This document shows positions 1 through 10,985 of a stretch of DNA of 64,000 bases, one piece after another (the first letter of the stretch is position 1; the number at the start of each line of letters is the position of its first letter). Made by a program: the position numbers and the translations under genes. The notes under the pieces were generated by a model. The model searched no databases. It saw only the letters and a program-made list of their open reading frames with translations, and was not told where the DNA came from. The DNA is from Fonsecaea monophora (Eukaryota > Ascomycota > Eurotiomycetes > Chaetothyriales > Herpotrichiellaceae): contig NW_019173957.1 in assembly GCF_001642475.1 (NCBI RefSeq), forward strand, positions 1 through 64,000. Reading direction: 5' to 3'.

Positions 1-77
1 CCCTACGTTATACTTTGGCCACTTCATCTCTTCCCCCCTTTTTTTTTGGTTGGGTCGAATACCGAATCTGCAGACTA

Positions 78-650
78 ATGGAGCCGGATAAGCCGAGCAA
101 GTGGCACCATGCGGTTGTCGTCCTGGCCGTCCTTTCCATCGGCATGGTCTCTCTCCTGGGCACGGTTTCTTGGAGGAGAAGTGGAGGATGGAGCGGCGAC
201 TCGATAATTCCGTCTTGTGGGGACTCGGTGCTGGAGGCACAGAGTCGAGGATGCCACTACGATGTCATGATGGGGGCGTGGCTGCCAGAAGAATGCTTCG
301 ACCGCGAGTTCTCCGAGTCCCTGTCGCCACTCGAGGACGGACGCTGGTTCTGGGACCCGAATCTCACCAAGCCCATGAGCAAAGATGAGTTGGCCAGAGG
401 AGAGTACGTCTCTGCCTTCTCGCATCCGGAATTCCACCTGAGACATTGCACCTACATGTTCATGAAACTCGTGCGGGCCTACGAGAAGGGTTGGAAGATG
501 GTCGACGGGGACTCGATGGAACTGAAGCATCGGGAGCATTGTGCCAGGCTATTGAGAGATCCGTACGGCTTTGACACGGGGCACCCGGGGCTTGTGGCGT
601 ATAGTCGTGTTGACGTGTCATTTATGAGGTGTGCGAGAGTTGGTCGGTGA
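78..650 (+). CDS. Uncharacterised fungal single-pass membrane protein
   Basis: A 190-aa product from the first in-frame ATG at 78. The frame stays open to the window edge, so an upstream exon cannot be excluded. Residues about 10-33 form one hydrophobic segment (WHHAVVVLAVLSIGMV and onward) after a short charged N-terminus, suggesting a signal anchor. The C-terminal part shows a pattern I recognise from a large uncharacterised family in filamentous fungi: CHYDVM, a Trp and Pro before EEC, a WFWDPN segment, HCTYMF, and a late HREHCARLL. Paired His-Cys motifs recall UstYa/DUF3328-like proteins, but I would not assign that family. Function unknown; no neighbour explains its role. Confidence 0.7.
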   Translation: MEPDKPSKWHHAVVVLAVLSIGMVSLLGTVSWRRSGGWSGDSIIPSCGDSVLEAQSRGCHYDVMMGAWLPEECFDREFSESLSPLEDGRWFWDPNLTKPMSKDELARGEYVSAFSHPEFHLRHCTYMFMKLVRAYEKGWKMVDGDSMELKHREHCARLLRDPYGFDTGHPGLVAYSRVDVSFMRCARVGR

Positions 651-2175
651 ATGGTGAGAAGGAACTTGTCGCTAACGCGTCAGTTAAGACGGAGACACTG
701 CATTCAGCTGGGTAGCTTCATTTTCGATTTCTTGCTGAGACTACATGGTGAGGAAGAGGTCTATACAGGGTATGGGTACCCAAACCGACCGGAAAGGGTT
801 CAGAGTTTGACGTATATTGCTGATACTTGACTTTGTACACTGTGTAACGCAGTTCATCTACTTCCTCTTCTCGTCGCTCAACCAAATGTCTCAAACCATT
901 CATGCGCTTTGTCATCCCTTTCCTTCACCCAAGTCCATTCAGTTCCGCCATGCCCTGGACCTTCGGGGCTCACAGAATACCGCGGCCACTTTCGTCAAGG
1001 GTCCCTTGACCACTTACATTAGTAGCTGAGCTAGGACTTTCGACAAGACTCTGGTAGCGTAGAGGATCCTCCTAAGTCGCCTTCTGGATTTCAGTTTGCC
1101 AACCAAACTTTTCCCCCCATGTCCTATATGAGAGATAGAGGAGGACACTGGTTCGTCAGCGAAGGGGTTACTACTAAGCTTTTGGGTGGAGATTGTTCAC
1201 TCGTACGAGTACAAGTGCTAGACACGGTTGATATCGAATCTATTCTTGTTCGAGAGTGAACGTGTATCCAACGGTTTCAAAGTCTAGATCGTGACTGCAA
1301 TACCTTCTTCAGTCCTGTCACTTCCATGGTCGGTTCAAAATGCATAAATAGTATGTCGATGTATCAGAACGGGCCTACCTGGCTCTGTAGAGATATCAAT
1401 AAGCTATGGTCAAGCAAACTGAGCGTGGAGATTGGCTTGCTTGATTATGCGAATGTGGTTAAATCCTATAAGGGGACAAAGATACTCGATCAGATATTGT
1501 GGTGAGGATTTAGGACTAATTATTCGGAACGCGCCTCCAAGGCTCGAGCCAAGGCCGCAACAGTGACAAAATGGGGACCCACGTTCCGAAAGGAGATGGT
1601 GCAACTTTGAATGTGGAGTAGAAAATCCCCCTCGGTCCACAGTACGAGTACGAGTATCACGAGGTAAAAAGGACTGATTGACCTTGCCAGAGGTTCTCTA
1701 TGCCCTAAATCGGATCTGCGACATGTGTGATCCCACACCTACGAGATTAGGAAGGGGGAGGGCGGTGAGTTGAAAGAAGCAAACAACAACTCAGGATCTT
1801 AAACAGGTGGTGTACAAGACGATGACAAGCATGACGAGTCGGTGCATGAGTGGGCATTCGGACACTTCCCGAGAAGGAATTGCGGGAATTGGTCACTATG
1901 ATTACTTTACAGAAATCAAACTGTCGCTCATCTACTGTATACTACTTCGAGATATCACTACGGCGAGCAATACCATCTCTAGCCTAGGGATCTGCAAGCT
2001 GCCCGCGAGCCTCACATATGACCTTGGAAGAGAGAAAGATACAACAGTTGAGAGAGGGTGGCTAGGAGGATGCCCTGTCCCTATAAAGGCCGATAGCCTT
2101 CGCAACCAAGAACACTCCCAAGCAAAGCAGTCATCATATATTTGAATCAGCAGAACTCGGTGTTGCAAAGTCATC
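651..2175. other. Intergenic, no supported gene
   Basis: Only short open frames without recognisable motifs. Copies of a GTACGAGTAC-like motif occur near 1202-1213 and 1642-1656. The last 100 bases hold the promoter of the secreted protein that follows. Confidence 0.6.
2082..2087 (+). promoter_or_regulatory. TATA box of the secreted Cys-rich gene
   Basis: TATAAA lies 89 bp before the ATG at 2176 in a CCCTATAAAGGC context. That spacing is usual for a strongly regulated fungal gene with a short 5' leader. Confidence 0.5.
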
Positions 2176-2742
2176 ATGCAATTCATCCTTGGCCAATACG
2201 TCTTGGTCGCCTTGTTGCCGCACTTTTGGGGCGTGCGAGCAGTTCCCGGCACCGCCAACATTGTCCTGTTTCAACAAGCCAATCTGTGTGGAGGAGGCAC
2301 ATCGGCGACTGTTAACGACCTGGACCCAGGTCTGTGCGCGGACTTTGGCTTCTTTGGCGCCTGTATGGTCGCAATACCTCAGTCCCCGACCTCACCTTTC
2401 ACAGCTGCCGCCTTTCGGACCGGCAGCTGCCAGAATGAGCTGGAGCAAGCACAAGCATTCGTATGCATATGCCCTACGGGTGATGCCTCGATAAGGGGAG
2501 CGAAATGGCTACAAGCGACCAACGTCCCGGGCAAACGAGACCTCGGGTCGTCGAACTGCACCACTGTCAAGCCCGACACCTTCACGCACACCGAGAACGG
2601 AGTGCAACATGTCGTTCGCAGCGCTGACAGCCCCGACATTGTGGCAAGCATCTTGCAGGGATTGGAAGACGGATCTCTCACCGACGAGGACCTCAAGAAA
2701 ACAATCCTCAGCTTCGGTGTCAAGACACAACTCTCCGACTGA
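2176..2742 (+). CDS. Small secreted cysteine-rich protein
   Basis: A 188-aa single-exon product. Residues 1-22 look like a signal peptide with probable cleavage after GVRA. The mature part has seven Cys (38, 54, 63, 85, 97, 99, 128) including a CIC pair. A Lys-Arg pair at 120-121 could be a Kex2-type processing site; beyond it lie one Cys and an acidic, Cys-free C-terminal tail. No catalytic motif is visible and I do not recognise the family. Size, signal peptide, Cys content and own TATA box fit an effector-like or surface-acting protein, but that is inference. The odd number of Cys leaves one unpaired or the protein dimeric. Confidence 0.7.
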   Translation: MQFILGQYVLVALLPHFWGVRAVPGTANIVLFQQANLCGGGTSATVNDLDPGLCADFGFFGACMVAIPQSPTSPFTAAAFRTGSCQNELEQAQAFVCICPTGDASIRGAKWLQATNVPGKRDLGSSNCTTVKPDTFTHTENGVQHVVRSADSPDIVASILQGLEDGSLTDEDLKKTILSFGVKTQLSD

Positions 2743-5700
2743 CCAACTATCACCGGTTGACGCGAGCGCGAGGGTCATGACAGTAAGCCTTCAGACCGAA
2801 TCAGACACCTCAAAAGGACCGACCATACCGACACATGGCCTGATTTCTGTTACGTCCTGCGCCGCGCAACCAACCATCAGACAGGGTCCAGGGTGGACGA
2901 AGGAATCGAGTGTAGAGGACAGTCTTAGATCCAGCACCTCAATTTACCATGTTATTCTCTCGTGAGGCAGAAAATAAAAGAACCATCTTGACAATATCCT
3001 CATCCTGTGAAGGCCCCGTGCTAGCTTTCCTCGTCTCGATTGGCGTGACAAGGTTGGAAGATCCGACACTAACGAACATCAGGATGCGCCAAATGGCATT
3101 TCGAGAACCGTATGCCTATATGTAATGAGAGTTTGGGGGAAACGGATCCACCCTGTTCGAAAAGGCATGTGAATCCAAGAGGTCGCGGAACCGATCAAAT
3201 GAGCTGCCCTCCCTCACACTCTGTTCGTCGTTTGCCCAAGTATCTCGGAGCCATGCCTGTTACAAGAGAGCGTAGCTAGTTTTCACCCCCACTACTGTAG
3301 CCTGGTAGTTCCCCGTCTTCGGCCTCTCTACTCCTCCAACTGCTGGCTTTGACAGGAGCAAACAGAAAGCAGTTCGCTCCCCGGGTTCTTCGGCTTTCTC
3401 TGCTGTGCATGTGGCAGAAGCATTGGAGACGGTTGCCCGACTGGGAGGCGAACGGGCAGGGACTGTCAAAGCCCAAATCTTCCGAGGAGGTTCGCCTGAG
3501 GAAGAAAAATTCTGCATACCGGAAGGATGCAGTATGGGAGATACTAGACATCACGTTACGTCGGCGGAAAGCAGAGCGGTAGAAGCTCAGAAGTACATAT
3601 GTCGCGGACAATGCAGATATGACCTTGCATCCAATCACCCTTCGGTCGGTGGGAATCAACTCCCTCTGAGTCCAAAGGCTGCCATGGCAATCGATGTGCC
3701 TGATGTTCTGATGAGCTTTTCAGTCCCGCAATGCCTGACCGCTACCCGATCTATGGAGCAATGGTGTTGAGATCCTCCATGATGTGGCAACTTCAGGGTT
3801 TCTAGCCCGTATCTCTGCCTCGGAAATTAGTCTCGGCATTAGCTGGTAGTATCTCATCTGACAATGATCCAGTCTCCCACACCATTCGAGGGATCTGGCA
3901 TGGAATCAACCACAGTCTAGTGAGACACATGAGACGTGAAGCACGAAAGCATTGGAGGCCAAGTGGCGATGCTTGCTTCTCCTAGCATGTTCTATACTGG
4001 AGGGACATGGATAGCTAACTAGTGTGCGCCCCGTGATGGTGCTGAAGGAGCTCTACTGACGAGATCATCAACATCTTATAGGTATCTCCATGGCTGGTGT
4101 GGACAAGTGGTTTCAACCACCTTCTAAGCAGGGACAACAGGACCAAGAACAACAAATTTTCGAACCATGTCCCTCCCACCTGGTTCCTTCTGGCGGATTC
4201 TGGACTTCAAAGCCCACACGGACTCACTGATCCACCTCCTTGGATAGGCAAGGATTAACCTCACACCAGCAAGAATGCGACCGAGTCTTCGTTGATCCTG
4301 AACAACCTTGAGCCCTCGAGCGGAATTCGCGCAGTATTCTACTGGCCCCCTGAAGTTACAAAGGAAGAGAATCATCCCTCCGAGGATCCCGGGCAATGCT
4401 CCGTGGGAAATTACAATACAACCCTTGCTGTGTCCGCTAGGATATAACGGCACATGGATTTGCAGGAGGAGTAGGTATGTGTATATGGCATCAGCATGCC
4501 GCACTGATGTCGACCCGCTCATACTTCGAATACACCTCGACTATAGATTTCGCGATACTCTTTGGCAGTAACACCGAGAGAGATCTACTTCAACAGCGGG
4601 TTTGGCTCCACGCTCGACAAGGACACCTTTGGAAATGCCGGCCTGGAGATCTTGGATAGCTGTAAGTTTTTGTCATTCTGAAGAATTTGGGGACTTTGAC
4701 ATGCCTCCTCTCAACCTGTCCGTGTGCCGAGGAGGTTCAAGGAGTGGCTTGTCGAGACTAACTGTTGTCTTTTTGTACAGGTTGGACACAGAGCTAGCAG
4801 AAAAATAATCTAGCGAGTGCCGGGACCCATATCTTGACTATTGGCGATGAAGTAGCAGGTGGTGTGTGCATGCTGAACATCAATGGGAATACGGGTTGTC
4901 CTACCTAGGTTCATGTGGCGACCGCTTCCACAGAAGTCACCGAGACTAGCCAGAGAGGGGCTGAGAGCTGGGTCAAGAGGGAAAGCGCCGGACATGAAAA
5001 GGAATCAGGAAAGAGAGGCGGTCAAGTAGCAGAAAGAACCACACTTGCCGGCATGTAAACTGTCGTCAGACCCTTGGAATGCCTCGTTGATAGGTACTTG
5101 CCAGTACCACCTATCGTTTCCTCCTAAATGAGAACCACGGTCATTACAATCTCAGAGAACAGATTTGTTGTACACCCCTCTCTGCATTTTAAGAATCCAA
5201 CCCATCAAAGTCGGACGCCCGACCTGGAAGCCCATACCGAATGACAATTTGCTTTTTACTGCCCGGTCTAGGGGATGCATATTGTGGTCGTGGCTGCTGA
5301 GGGCATAGACAGAGCGAGATGTGATTGGGATTCTAGGCGTTACAATCTTGTCACTTGTACAGAGTGAAAACGTTGAAGGACATTTCTGATGCTCCGGCCC
5401 GGCGCCAAGTCGGAGCGGTGCGAGCCTTTGCGGCGGGCCGCCAAAGCCAAGGTCAAGATGAGATATCTCGCCACGCTCGCCAAGGGCACACGTTCCCCGT
5501 ACTCTTGTACTTGTAAGCGGGATATCACCGAGTACTCGTATTGTATTGGCAGCTCCTGCAGAAAAGGGCAACACAGCTATTGAAACCCGTCTCTCTATGT
5601 GCTCAAGATCAAATCGTGAGGGCCAGCTCTAGCGTTTGAGACTGGAGCCATCAGGGCCGTCCATGCCCAAACGCTCACAGGAAGAAATGAAGCATGTGCA

Positions 5701-5938
5701 GCAGTTCAGTGATCCAGCAGAATTGCTTTCCCAGCACTTTGAAAGTCCCATCCGATGTCAATCTCCAAACCGAAGCAACGAGATACTGATTGACTCGCCA
5801 CATTGACAAAGGTGTTGTTATTCCTATCCCTGGAAGGAAAGTCCCTGGCCACGGCTGCCACCAGTCCGCGACATGCAGCTTTCATTCATAGACCGTTTCA
5901 TTGCTCATTACATGAGAAACAAGAACACGCCGAGGTCT
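2743..5938. other. Gene-poor 3.2 kb
   Basis: Many short open frames on both strands, none with a family signature or coherent exon series. The exception is the possible gene end at 4545-4797. Repeats of the GTACGAGTAC-like motif occur near 5500-5540. The right end is 3' flank of the SCH9-type kinase gene. Confidence 0.5.
4545..4797 (+). pseudogene. Possible decayed gene end (two exon-like blocks)
   Basis: A frame starting after TATAG at about 4544 runs through EIYFNSGFGSTLDKD and GLEILDS. It then meets a good donor (T|GTAAGT at 4662) and a good acceptor (TTTTTGTACAG at 4780). Joining gives Cys-Trp-Thr-Gln-Ser and a stop at 4797. An unconnected upstream block near 4311-4430 in another frame reads IRAVFYWPPEVTKEEN. 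The pieces resemble exons of a secreted-type gene, but stops separate them and no start was found. It may be a relic or simply chance. Confidence 0.25.
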
Positions 5939-8015
5939 CTATTGAATGCGATCGAACGCGGGGTCCCGAACACTACCACCTGCGTCACCAAGTCCAGCGA
6001 CTGGTCGGTTGTATGACCATCCTGCAAATTGTTGTTGCATAGTCTGCGACAGCACAGGCCCTTCGACGTAAGAATCTTTGGGCACTTCGGACGTGAATTC
6101 CTTGTCAAAGTTGGCGGTGTCTCGTGCATCAACCTGAGACACATGTTAGCGACAGCTTCTAGAGACATCAGTTCTCACACTTACCACATTCGGCTTGAAG
6201 CTGGGTTCATATTTTCTCTGCAGGAGTTTCCTCCAGTCAATGCCGGCAAAGAAGTGGTGGGCTTTGATCTCAGCCGCTCCGCCTGCTCCCAACCGACGCT
6301 CAGGATTGCGGTCAAGCAGCTTTTGAAGGAGATCCTTCGCCGCTGCGGGAACGATCTCAGGACCAGGGAAGTGCAACGGTTCTTGTAGAATCTTGCGGTA
6401 CATTTCGTTGGTGTTCTCATCGTAGAAGGGTGGGAGTCCAGTAAGCATCTCGTATAAGAGGACGCCCAAAGTCCACCAATCGACCGTCTTCGTGTACCCG
6501 TGTCCAAGGAGAAGTTCTGGGGCCAGATACTCGGGGGTTCCGCAGAACGTGTTGGTTCGGTCTTCATCCTTCATATCCAGCTTGCACAGCCCGAAGTCGC
6601 ACAAGGCAATATGACCGGTATAATCCAGCAGGATATTTTCTGGCTTCAAATCTCTGTAGATGACCTTGAAACCGTGAAGACACTCCAATGCACACAACAG
6701 CTCTGCGGTGTAAAACCTGGAGCGGTTGATATCGAATCGCTGTTCCTTTTGGAGGTGATGGAATAGCTCACCTCCGTTGACAAAGGCCAGGACGAAATAG
6801 AGCTTGTCAGGGGACTGGAACGAGAATTTAAGTGGAGTGATGAAGGGGTTGTTGATCTGCGCCAGCACTGATCTTTCTGCAAGAGTATGCGCAACTTCGG
6901 ACCGAGAGATGATGTGAGCCTTTCGGATGGTCTTGAGAGCGTAGATCCGCCCGGTGTCTTTCTTCATCACTTGCATGACTTTGCCGAAACTGCCTCTTCC
7001 TACAACCTTCAAGAGCTCGAAGTCGTCAATCTTGAGGCTGCCTTGTCGGTTCTCGACATAGTTCACGCCAACCTTGATGGAGCCGGTTCCAAATTGAATG
7101 TCCAGCCACTCGGTCCCGAGCTGGCCGGCTTGCTTTTCCTGGGATAAAAACGCAGCCTCCGCCTTTTCATTCTCCTTCTTGCTCTTCTTTGGATCCGCCA
7201 CGAATTGGCGGGCTTCCTCGAACCTCGGGGTGACCCTAGCGCCACCAAGGAATATATCTTCACTTCTACCAACCCCAGGTCTGGCGGCCGGATTACGTAG
7301 GTATAGCTGGACGCTGAGCTCGCACACTCGTGACACGTCGAACTTGAAAGAGGTGTTGTCACCTGCCCACAACGGGTTCTCTGGGGTACCAGAGACGGCA
7401 TCGACAAACACTTGCAGCTTATCGAAGTCGAGAAGAGCATAAGGCAAGTACTTGCTGCTGTATCTTCCGTGAATCGTGGGTGCAGCATTGATTCCAGCGT
7501 GAGTTGAGACTGGCCGGTTCGGAGGTGCATATGATCCCGCAACAGACCCAGACGCATATGACGAACTTGGTCTGACTGAACCCGAGGTTCCCGAGCCATA
7601 ATAATTGTTAAATACTGATTGGTATTGTTGTGGCAAGGAGAATCCTTTGCCCTCATGCAAAGTGACTATCAGGATTCCAGGTTTGGTCGTCTGGACAGGG
7701 GGGGAAGTGAGCTGTTCGGAAGCAGCTAGTTGGTGTCAGTAAGGAAGGCAGAGAACAAATAAGTGGGATTCAAAGCGATTTACTGACCGATGCCATTTGC
7801 TGAAGTGGTGCTAGTATTGCTCTGGGTTGTTGACAACTCTGGTGAGTCTGTAGCAGGGGAAGCATCTTCTGGCTTGACAGTAGAGGTGGACGTGGATCGA
7901 CCAAAGCCACTTGTGAGAGGGGCCAGGTGAGTGTCCTTCAATTCTATCTCTTTGTCAATTTTATTCCATCGGAGCGCCGTTACATCAACCTACTCTTTGT
8001 CAATCTCCACGACAT
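5939..8015 (-). CDS. schA: AGC protein kinase of the Sch9/SchA type
   Basis: Nutrient-signalling Ser/Thr kinase (TORC1-Sch9 branch). Exons on the minus strand: 8015-7994, 7949-7788, 7725-6185, 6133-5939; introns of 44, 62 and 51 bp; 639 aa. Residues about 70-225 form the C2-type region typical of Sch9 (PGILIVTLHEGKGF, ending near SIKVGVNYVE). The kinase domain covers about 299-560: GRGSFGKV at 304-311, catalytic Lys 326 in ALK, YRDLKPEN with Asp 420, DFG at 438-440, and an activation loop TFCGTPEYLAPE. The C-terminal AGC tail on the last exon ends in a hydrophobic motif QQFAGWSY. The start MSWRLTKK is the only ATG that splices in frame and gives the usual length of about 640 aa. Kinase and tail are secure; the first two exons are less so. 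Confidence 0.9.
7948..8004. repeat. 12-bp direct repeat across both splice sites of schA intron 1
   Basis: The 12-mer CTCTTTGTCAAT (plus strand) occurs exactly at 7948-7959 and 7993-8004, 45 bp apart. One copy covers the exon 1/donor junction and the other the acceptor/exon 2 junction of the 44-bp first intron. Confidence 0.8.
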
Positions 8016-8686
8016 CTTCGAGCGTTATACCTCCGCTGAGACCTCGATAGCTGATGATGATGGACCGAGAGCCACCGCTCAATGAGGCAGATGAATAGCC
8101 TACTATAGAAAGGTGAAGTATCAATATGGTGCTGCAGGCACAGCCTTAGGGTGTGTTGTTGACCGACAATATTTCCAAGGAGCGCAGGTTTCCGTTGTAG
8201 ACAATCGGTGAAAGGAGGGGTTGCGAGTGTGGCACAACGAGCACCTGAAGGTAACCGAGGCGAAGACGAGGTGAAGTCGTTAAGGAGCGTTGAGAAGTGG
8301 TGAGTGTTCTGCAGTCAAGGATGAAGGGAGGCAAAGATGGATGCTGATGAATAACAGAAGATCGCAGGACTGGACTTGTTTTGTTTGGTGAATCCGAGTT
8401 GCACAACAGCACACCAGGTCGATACGGCCGGGGCCTGAGTTTCACCTTTCGGGGCGAAGTGTGGGTGGTGATGCGACTACTGAAGCCCTCCACACTACCT
8501 GGAAACTAAGGTGTCACAGCGGGTGGGAGACTGGGAATCGAGGGCGGCGCAGGCTGCTGAGTGGGCTTTTAGTCCCTTATTCAGCCAAAGGCGGAACAAG
8601 ACCCGGGCAGACATCGGCCTGAAACTGAGCCGTCACTGGCCGTGTGAAGGCGAATCCATGGTCACGTGAACTCGACCTAAGCGGAA
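8016..8686. other. Divergent promoter between schA and ADA2
   Basis: 671 bp between two head-to-head ATGs. No in-frame ATG or supported coding sequence was found. A TCACGTGA palindrome sits near the ADA2 end. A frame-coherent stretch next to schA ends in TAG and was not accepted as coding. Confidence 0.6.
8662..8669. promoter_or_regulatory. TCACGTGA palindrome (bHLH/Cbf1-type E-box)
   Basis: Perfect 8-bp palindrome 18 bp before the ADA2 ATG, within the shared schA/ADA2 promoter. CACGTG is the core bound by fungal bHLH factors. The very short distance to the ATG places it at the start site or in the leader. Confidence 0.4.
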
Positions 8687-10666
8687 ATGGCTTCTTGGCG
8701 CGCTGCGGCTGGTGGTGTTGGTGGCGGATATGAGCCCCCAACTTTGAACGTCAGTCGTACAACAACCAACCTGATATCCCTGCCTGCAAAGCCATCCTCA
8801 CGGCCATCAACACCTAAAGTACGCTCAAAGCCTGTCCGAAGTACTCGCAAACCCATCCGCCATACCGCTGACTACTTTGAGTCCGATTCCGAGCGCTCTG
8901 CGTCACCAACTGCGCCTCGACGACCTCGAGACCCACCGGCTGACTCTGCCTGCGAGGACGCGACAATCCCTACTGAGTACGCGCAATATCTTTCTTCTGA
9001 TTCCGATCTCGAGGAAGATGCTCGTATTGAGAGAAGCATGGGTGTCATAAGGAAAAATGCAGCCTCGCGCGGCGGCGACGGTGGCACCAAATACCACTGC
9101 GATGTTTGCTCTATCGATATCACCTCCACCGTCCGCATATCCTGCGCAAATCCCGCTTGTCGCGAATACGATCTGTGTGTACCCTGTTTTGCTCGCGGAG
9201 AGCACTCTAAAAATCACGATCCCCGCACGCATGAATACCATGTCGTGGAACAGAACTCGATCCCCATTTATACAGAGGACTGGGGTGCCGATGAAGAACT
9301 GTTACTGCTCGAAGGCTCCGAGAGGTATGGACTCGGTTCGTGGGCCGACGTAGCAGAGCATATTGGAGGGTATCGAGAGAAGGACGAAGTTCGCGACCAC
9401 TACATCAACACCTATATCAACAGTTCGCGGTTCCCTCTCCCTGAACTGGCCGATCCTGCAGACACCCGACTATTTGAACGTATACCCAAGGATGAATTCC
9501 AAGCGCGCAAAAAGCGGCGCATTGAAGAACGTAAGGAAGCGGCGAAGTCAGCTCCCCCTGCCACGCCTAAGCAGAAACCCACTGCCTCGGTACCAGCTTG
9601 TCACGAGGTGCAAGGTTTCATGCCTGGTCGTCTAGAATTTGAGACCGAGTTTGCCAATGACGCCGAAGAAGCAGTTCAGCATATGTCCTTCGAGCCTGGT
9701 GATGGTCTTGACCCTGTCACAGGACAGATGGATGAGGAGACCACGTTGAAAATGACAGTCTTCGACATCTACAACTCTAGACTAAAAGCGAGAACGGACC
9801 GAAAACGAATTATTTTCGAGCACAACTTACTAGAATACAAAAAGAACCAGCTTATTGATAAGAAGAGAACGAAGGAGGAGAAAGATTTGCTTCACAGAGC
9901 CAAGCCTTTTGCCCGAATGATGAACCACGAAGATTTCGAGGCATTGAATAGGGACCTCCTTCTTGAGCACAACTTGCGCATTGCCATTTCTCAGTTACAG
10001 GAATGGAAGCAGATGGGTATTAGCGACTTGAGAGGTGGCGAGAAATACGAAGCTGATAAACAAGCCCGTGCTCTACGGAATCAACCCCAGGGACAGTTTG
10101 ACAGGATGCCTCAGATACCTAAGAAGGGCAGCCAAATCCAACAACCCGATCTGCCCACAGAAGCATCCAAGTTGACCACACCCGAATTGCCTCTCCGGTT
10201 TCAGCGCAAACAGAAAACGGTACCTCAGTTCGCTGACAGTCAGCCCGCCGTGCAGAACGACTTTGATAAACTCTTTGCGGAGGCCGGCGGTCCAGACAGT
10301 TCTGCAGGTCCGAAACCTAAAGTTCGCTATGTGGTGCAGCCTTTGAATGGGACGACCCCATGGAAGTTGGAAGAGGATAAAGCGTATGCTCCTGATCTGC
10401 AGCTCTTGAGCGAGGAAGAAATTCAATTGTGCAACACACTCCATATTCGACCGAAGCCATATCTTGCACTCAAAGAAGGCTTATTGAAGGAAGCCATGAA
10501 ACAAGGCGGGCAGATGAAGAAAAAGGAGGCTCGGGGAGTCTGCAGGGTAAGTAGATCGCTTTCTTATCATGGGCGCTGTTACTGACCGATGGGTTAGATC
10601 GATGTCAATAAAGCTAATCGCATATTCGATTTCATGATACACTCTGGGTGGATTGCAAAGGCGTGA
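8687..10666 (+). CDS. ada2: Transcriptional adaptor Ada2 (SAGA/ADA complex)
   Basis: Ada2 bridges the Gcn5 histone acetyltransferase to activators and stimulates nucleosome acetylation. The 642-aa product has one intron (10547-10597, 51 bp). Exon 2 supplies the expected end IDVNKANRIFDFMIHSGWI and a stop. After a disordered basic N-terminus come a ZZ zinc finger (about 135-185: CDVC, CANPAC, YDLCVPC, then a His pair), a SANT/Myb-like domain (about 200-250: EELLLLEGSERYG, SWADVAEHIGG), the central Ada2 region with Arg/Lys-rich helices, and a C-terminal SWIRM-like segment (LCNTLHIRPKPYLALKE). The long N-terminal extension before the ZZ finger (about 135 residues) is typical of filamentous fungi and much longer than in yeast. 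Confidence 0.95.
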
Positions 10667-10867
10667 TGAAGGGAAACATGTCAAACATTGCTCTCCCAAC
10701 CATTCGGCAGCTCCACGAAACCAACTTGTTCTATCAGTATATATGGACTCGGCCGATCTGGAAGTTGAAGGGAAAAGCAATAGACTCTCCTGGAGAGGAT
10801 TCTTCTACCACTGGCTTTAGTGCTACAACCAGGTATCCAATTATCCCGAGTACTGCTCCGAGTCGAG

Positions 10868-10875
10868 TCACGTGA
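10868..10875. promoter_or_regulatory. TCACGTGA palindrome
   Basis: Second exact copy of the 8-bp palindrome also seen in the ADA2 promoter. It lies 200 bp after the ADA2 stop and 30 bp before another CACGTGA. Confidence 0.35.
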
Positions 10876-10897
10876 TTTCTCATCACAACAATTCTGG

Positions 10898-10905
10898 CAC
10901 GTGAC
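10898..10905. promoter_or_regulatory. CACGTGAC E-box
   Basis: A second CACGTG core, paired with the palindrome at 10868. Paired E-boxes support a real element more than one copy would. Confidence 0.35.
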
Positions 10906-10950
10906 TTGTTAGGACCCTGAGCCAAAGACTCAAAACAGAACAAACAGCAC

Positions 10951-10970
10951 AGACGCCACCAGACGCCACC
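10951..10970. repeat. Tandem 10-mer AGACGCCACC x2
   Basis: Two exact adjacent copies of AGACGCCACC, eight bases before a CRE-like palindrome. This is a small tandem duplication in a non-coding stretch. Confidence 0.6.
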
Positions 10971-10977
10971 TCGATGC

Positions 10978-10985
10978 TGACGTCA
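10978..10985. promoter_or_regulatory. CRE-like TGACGTCA
   Basis: Perfect 8-bp palindrome matching the ATF/CREB consensus bound in fungi by Atf1/AtfA-type bZIP factors. It is 833 bp before the next gene start, so its target is not clear. Confidence 0.35.

Noticed and set aside
1807..2145. 112-codon plus-strand frame before the secreted protein
   Set aside because: Covers the TATA box and promoter of the real gene and shows no protein features.
2609..2965. 118-codon frame overlapping the secreted protein end
   Set aside because: Overlaps a better-supported gene in another frame; no homology-like features.
3260..3770. Overlapping frames of about 120 codons on both strands
   Set aside because: No motif, no splice partners, and comparable frames on both strands, as expected by chance at this composition.
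7993..8100. Open frame continuing upstream of schA (SRSIIISYRGLSGGITLEDV) in the kinase frame
   Set aside because: It is separated from the kinase frame by an in-frame TAG at 7990-7992 with no GT-AG intron that removes it in phase, and no ATG precedes it for 500 bp. The spliced start at 8015 works in frame and gives the expected length.
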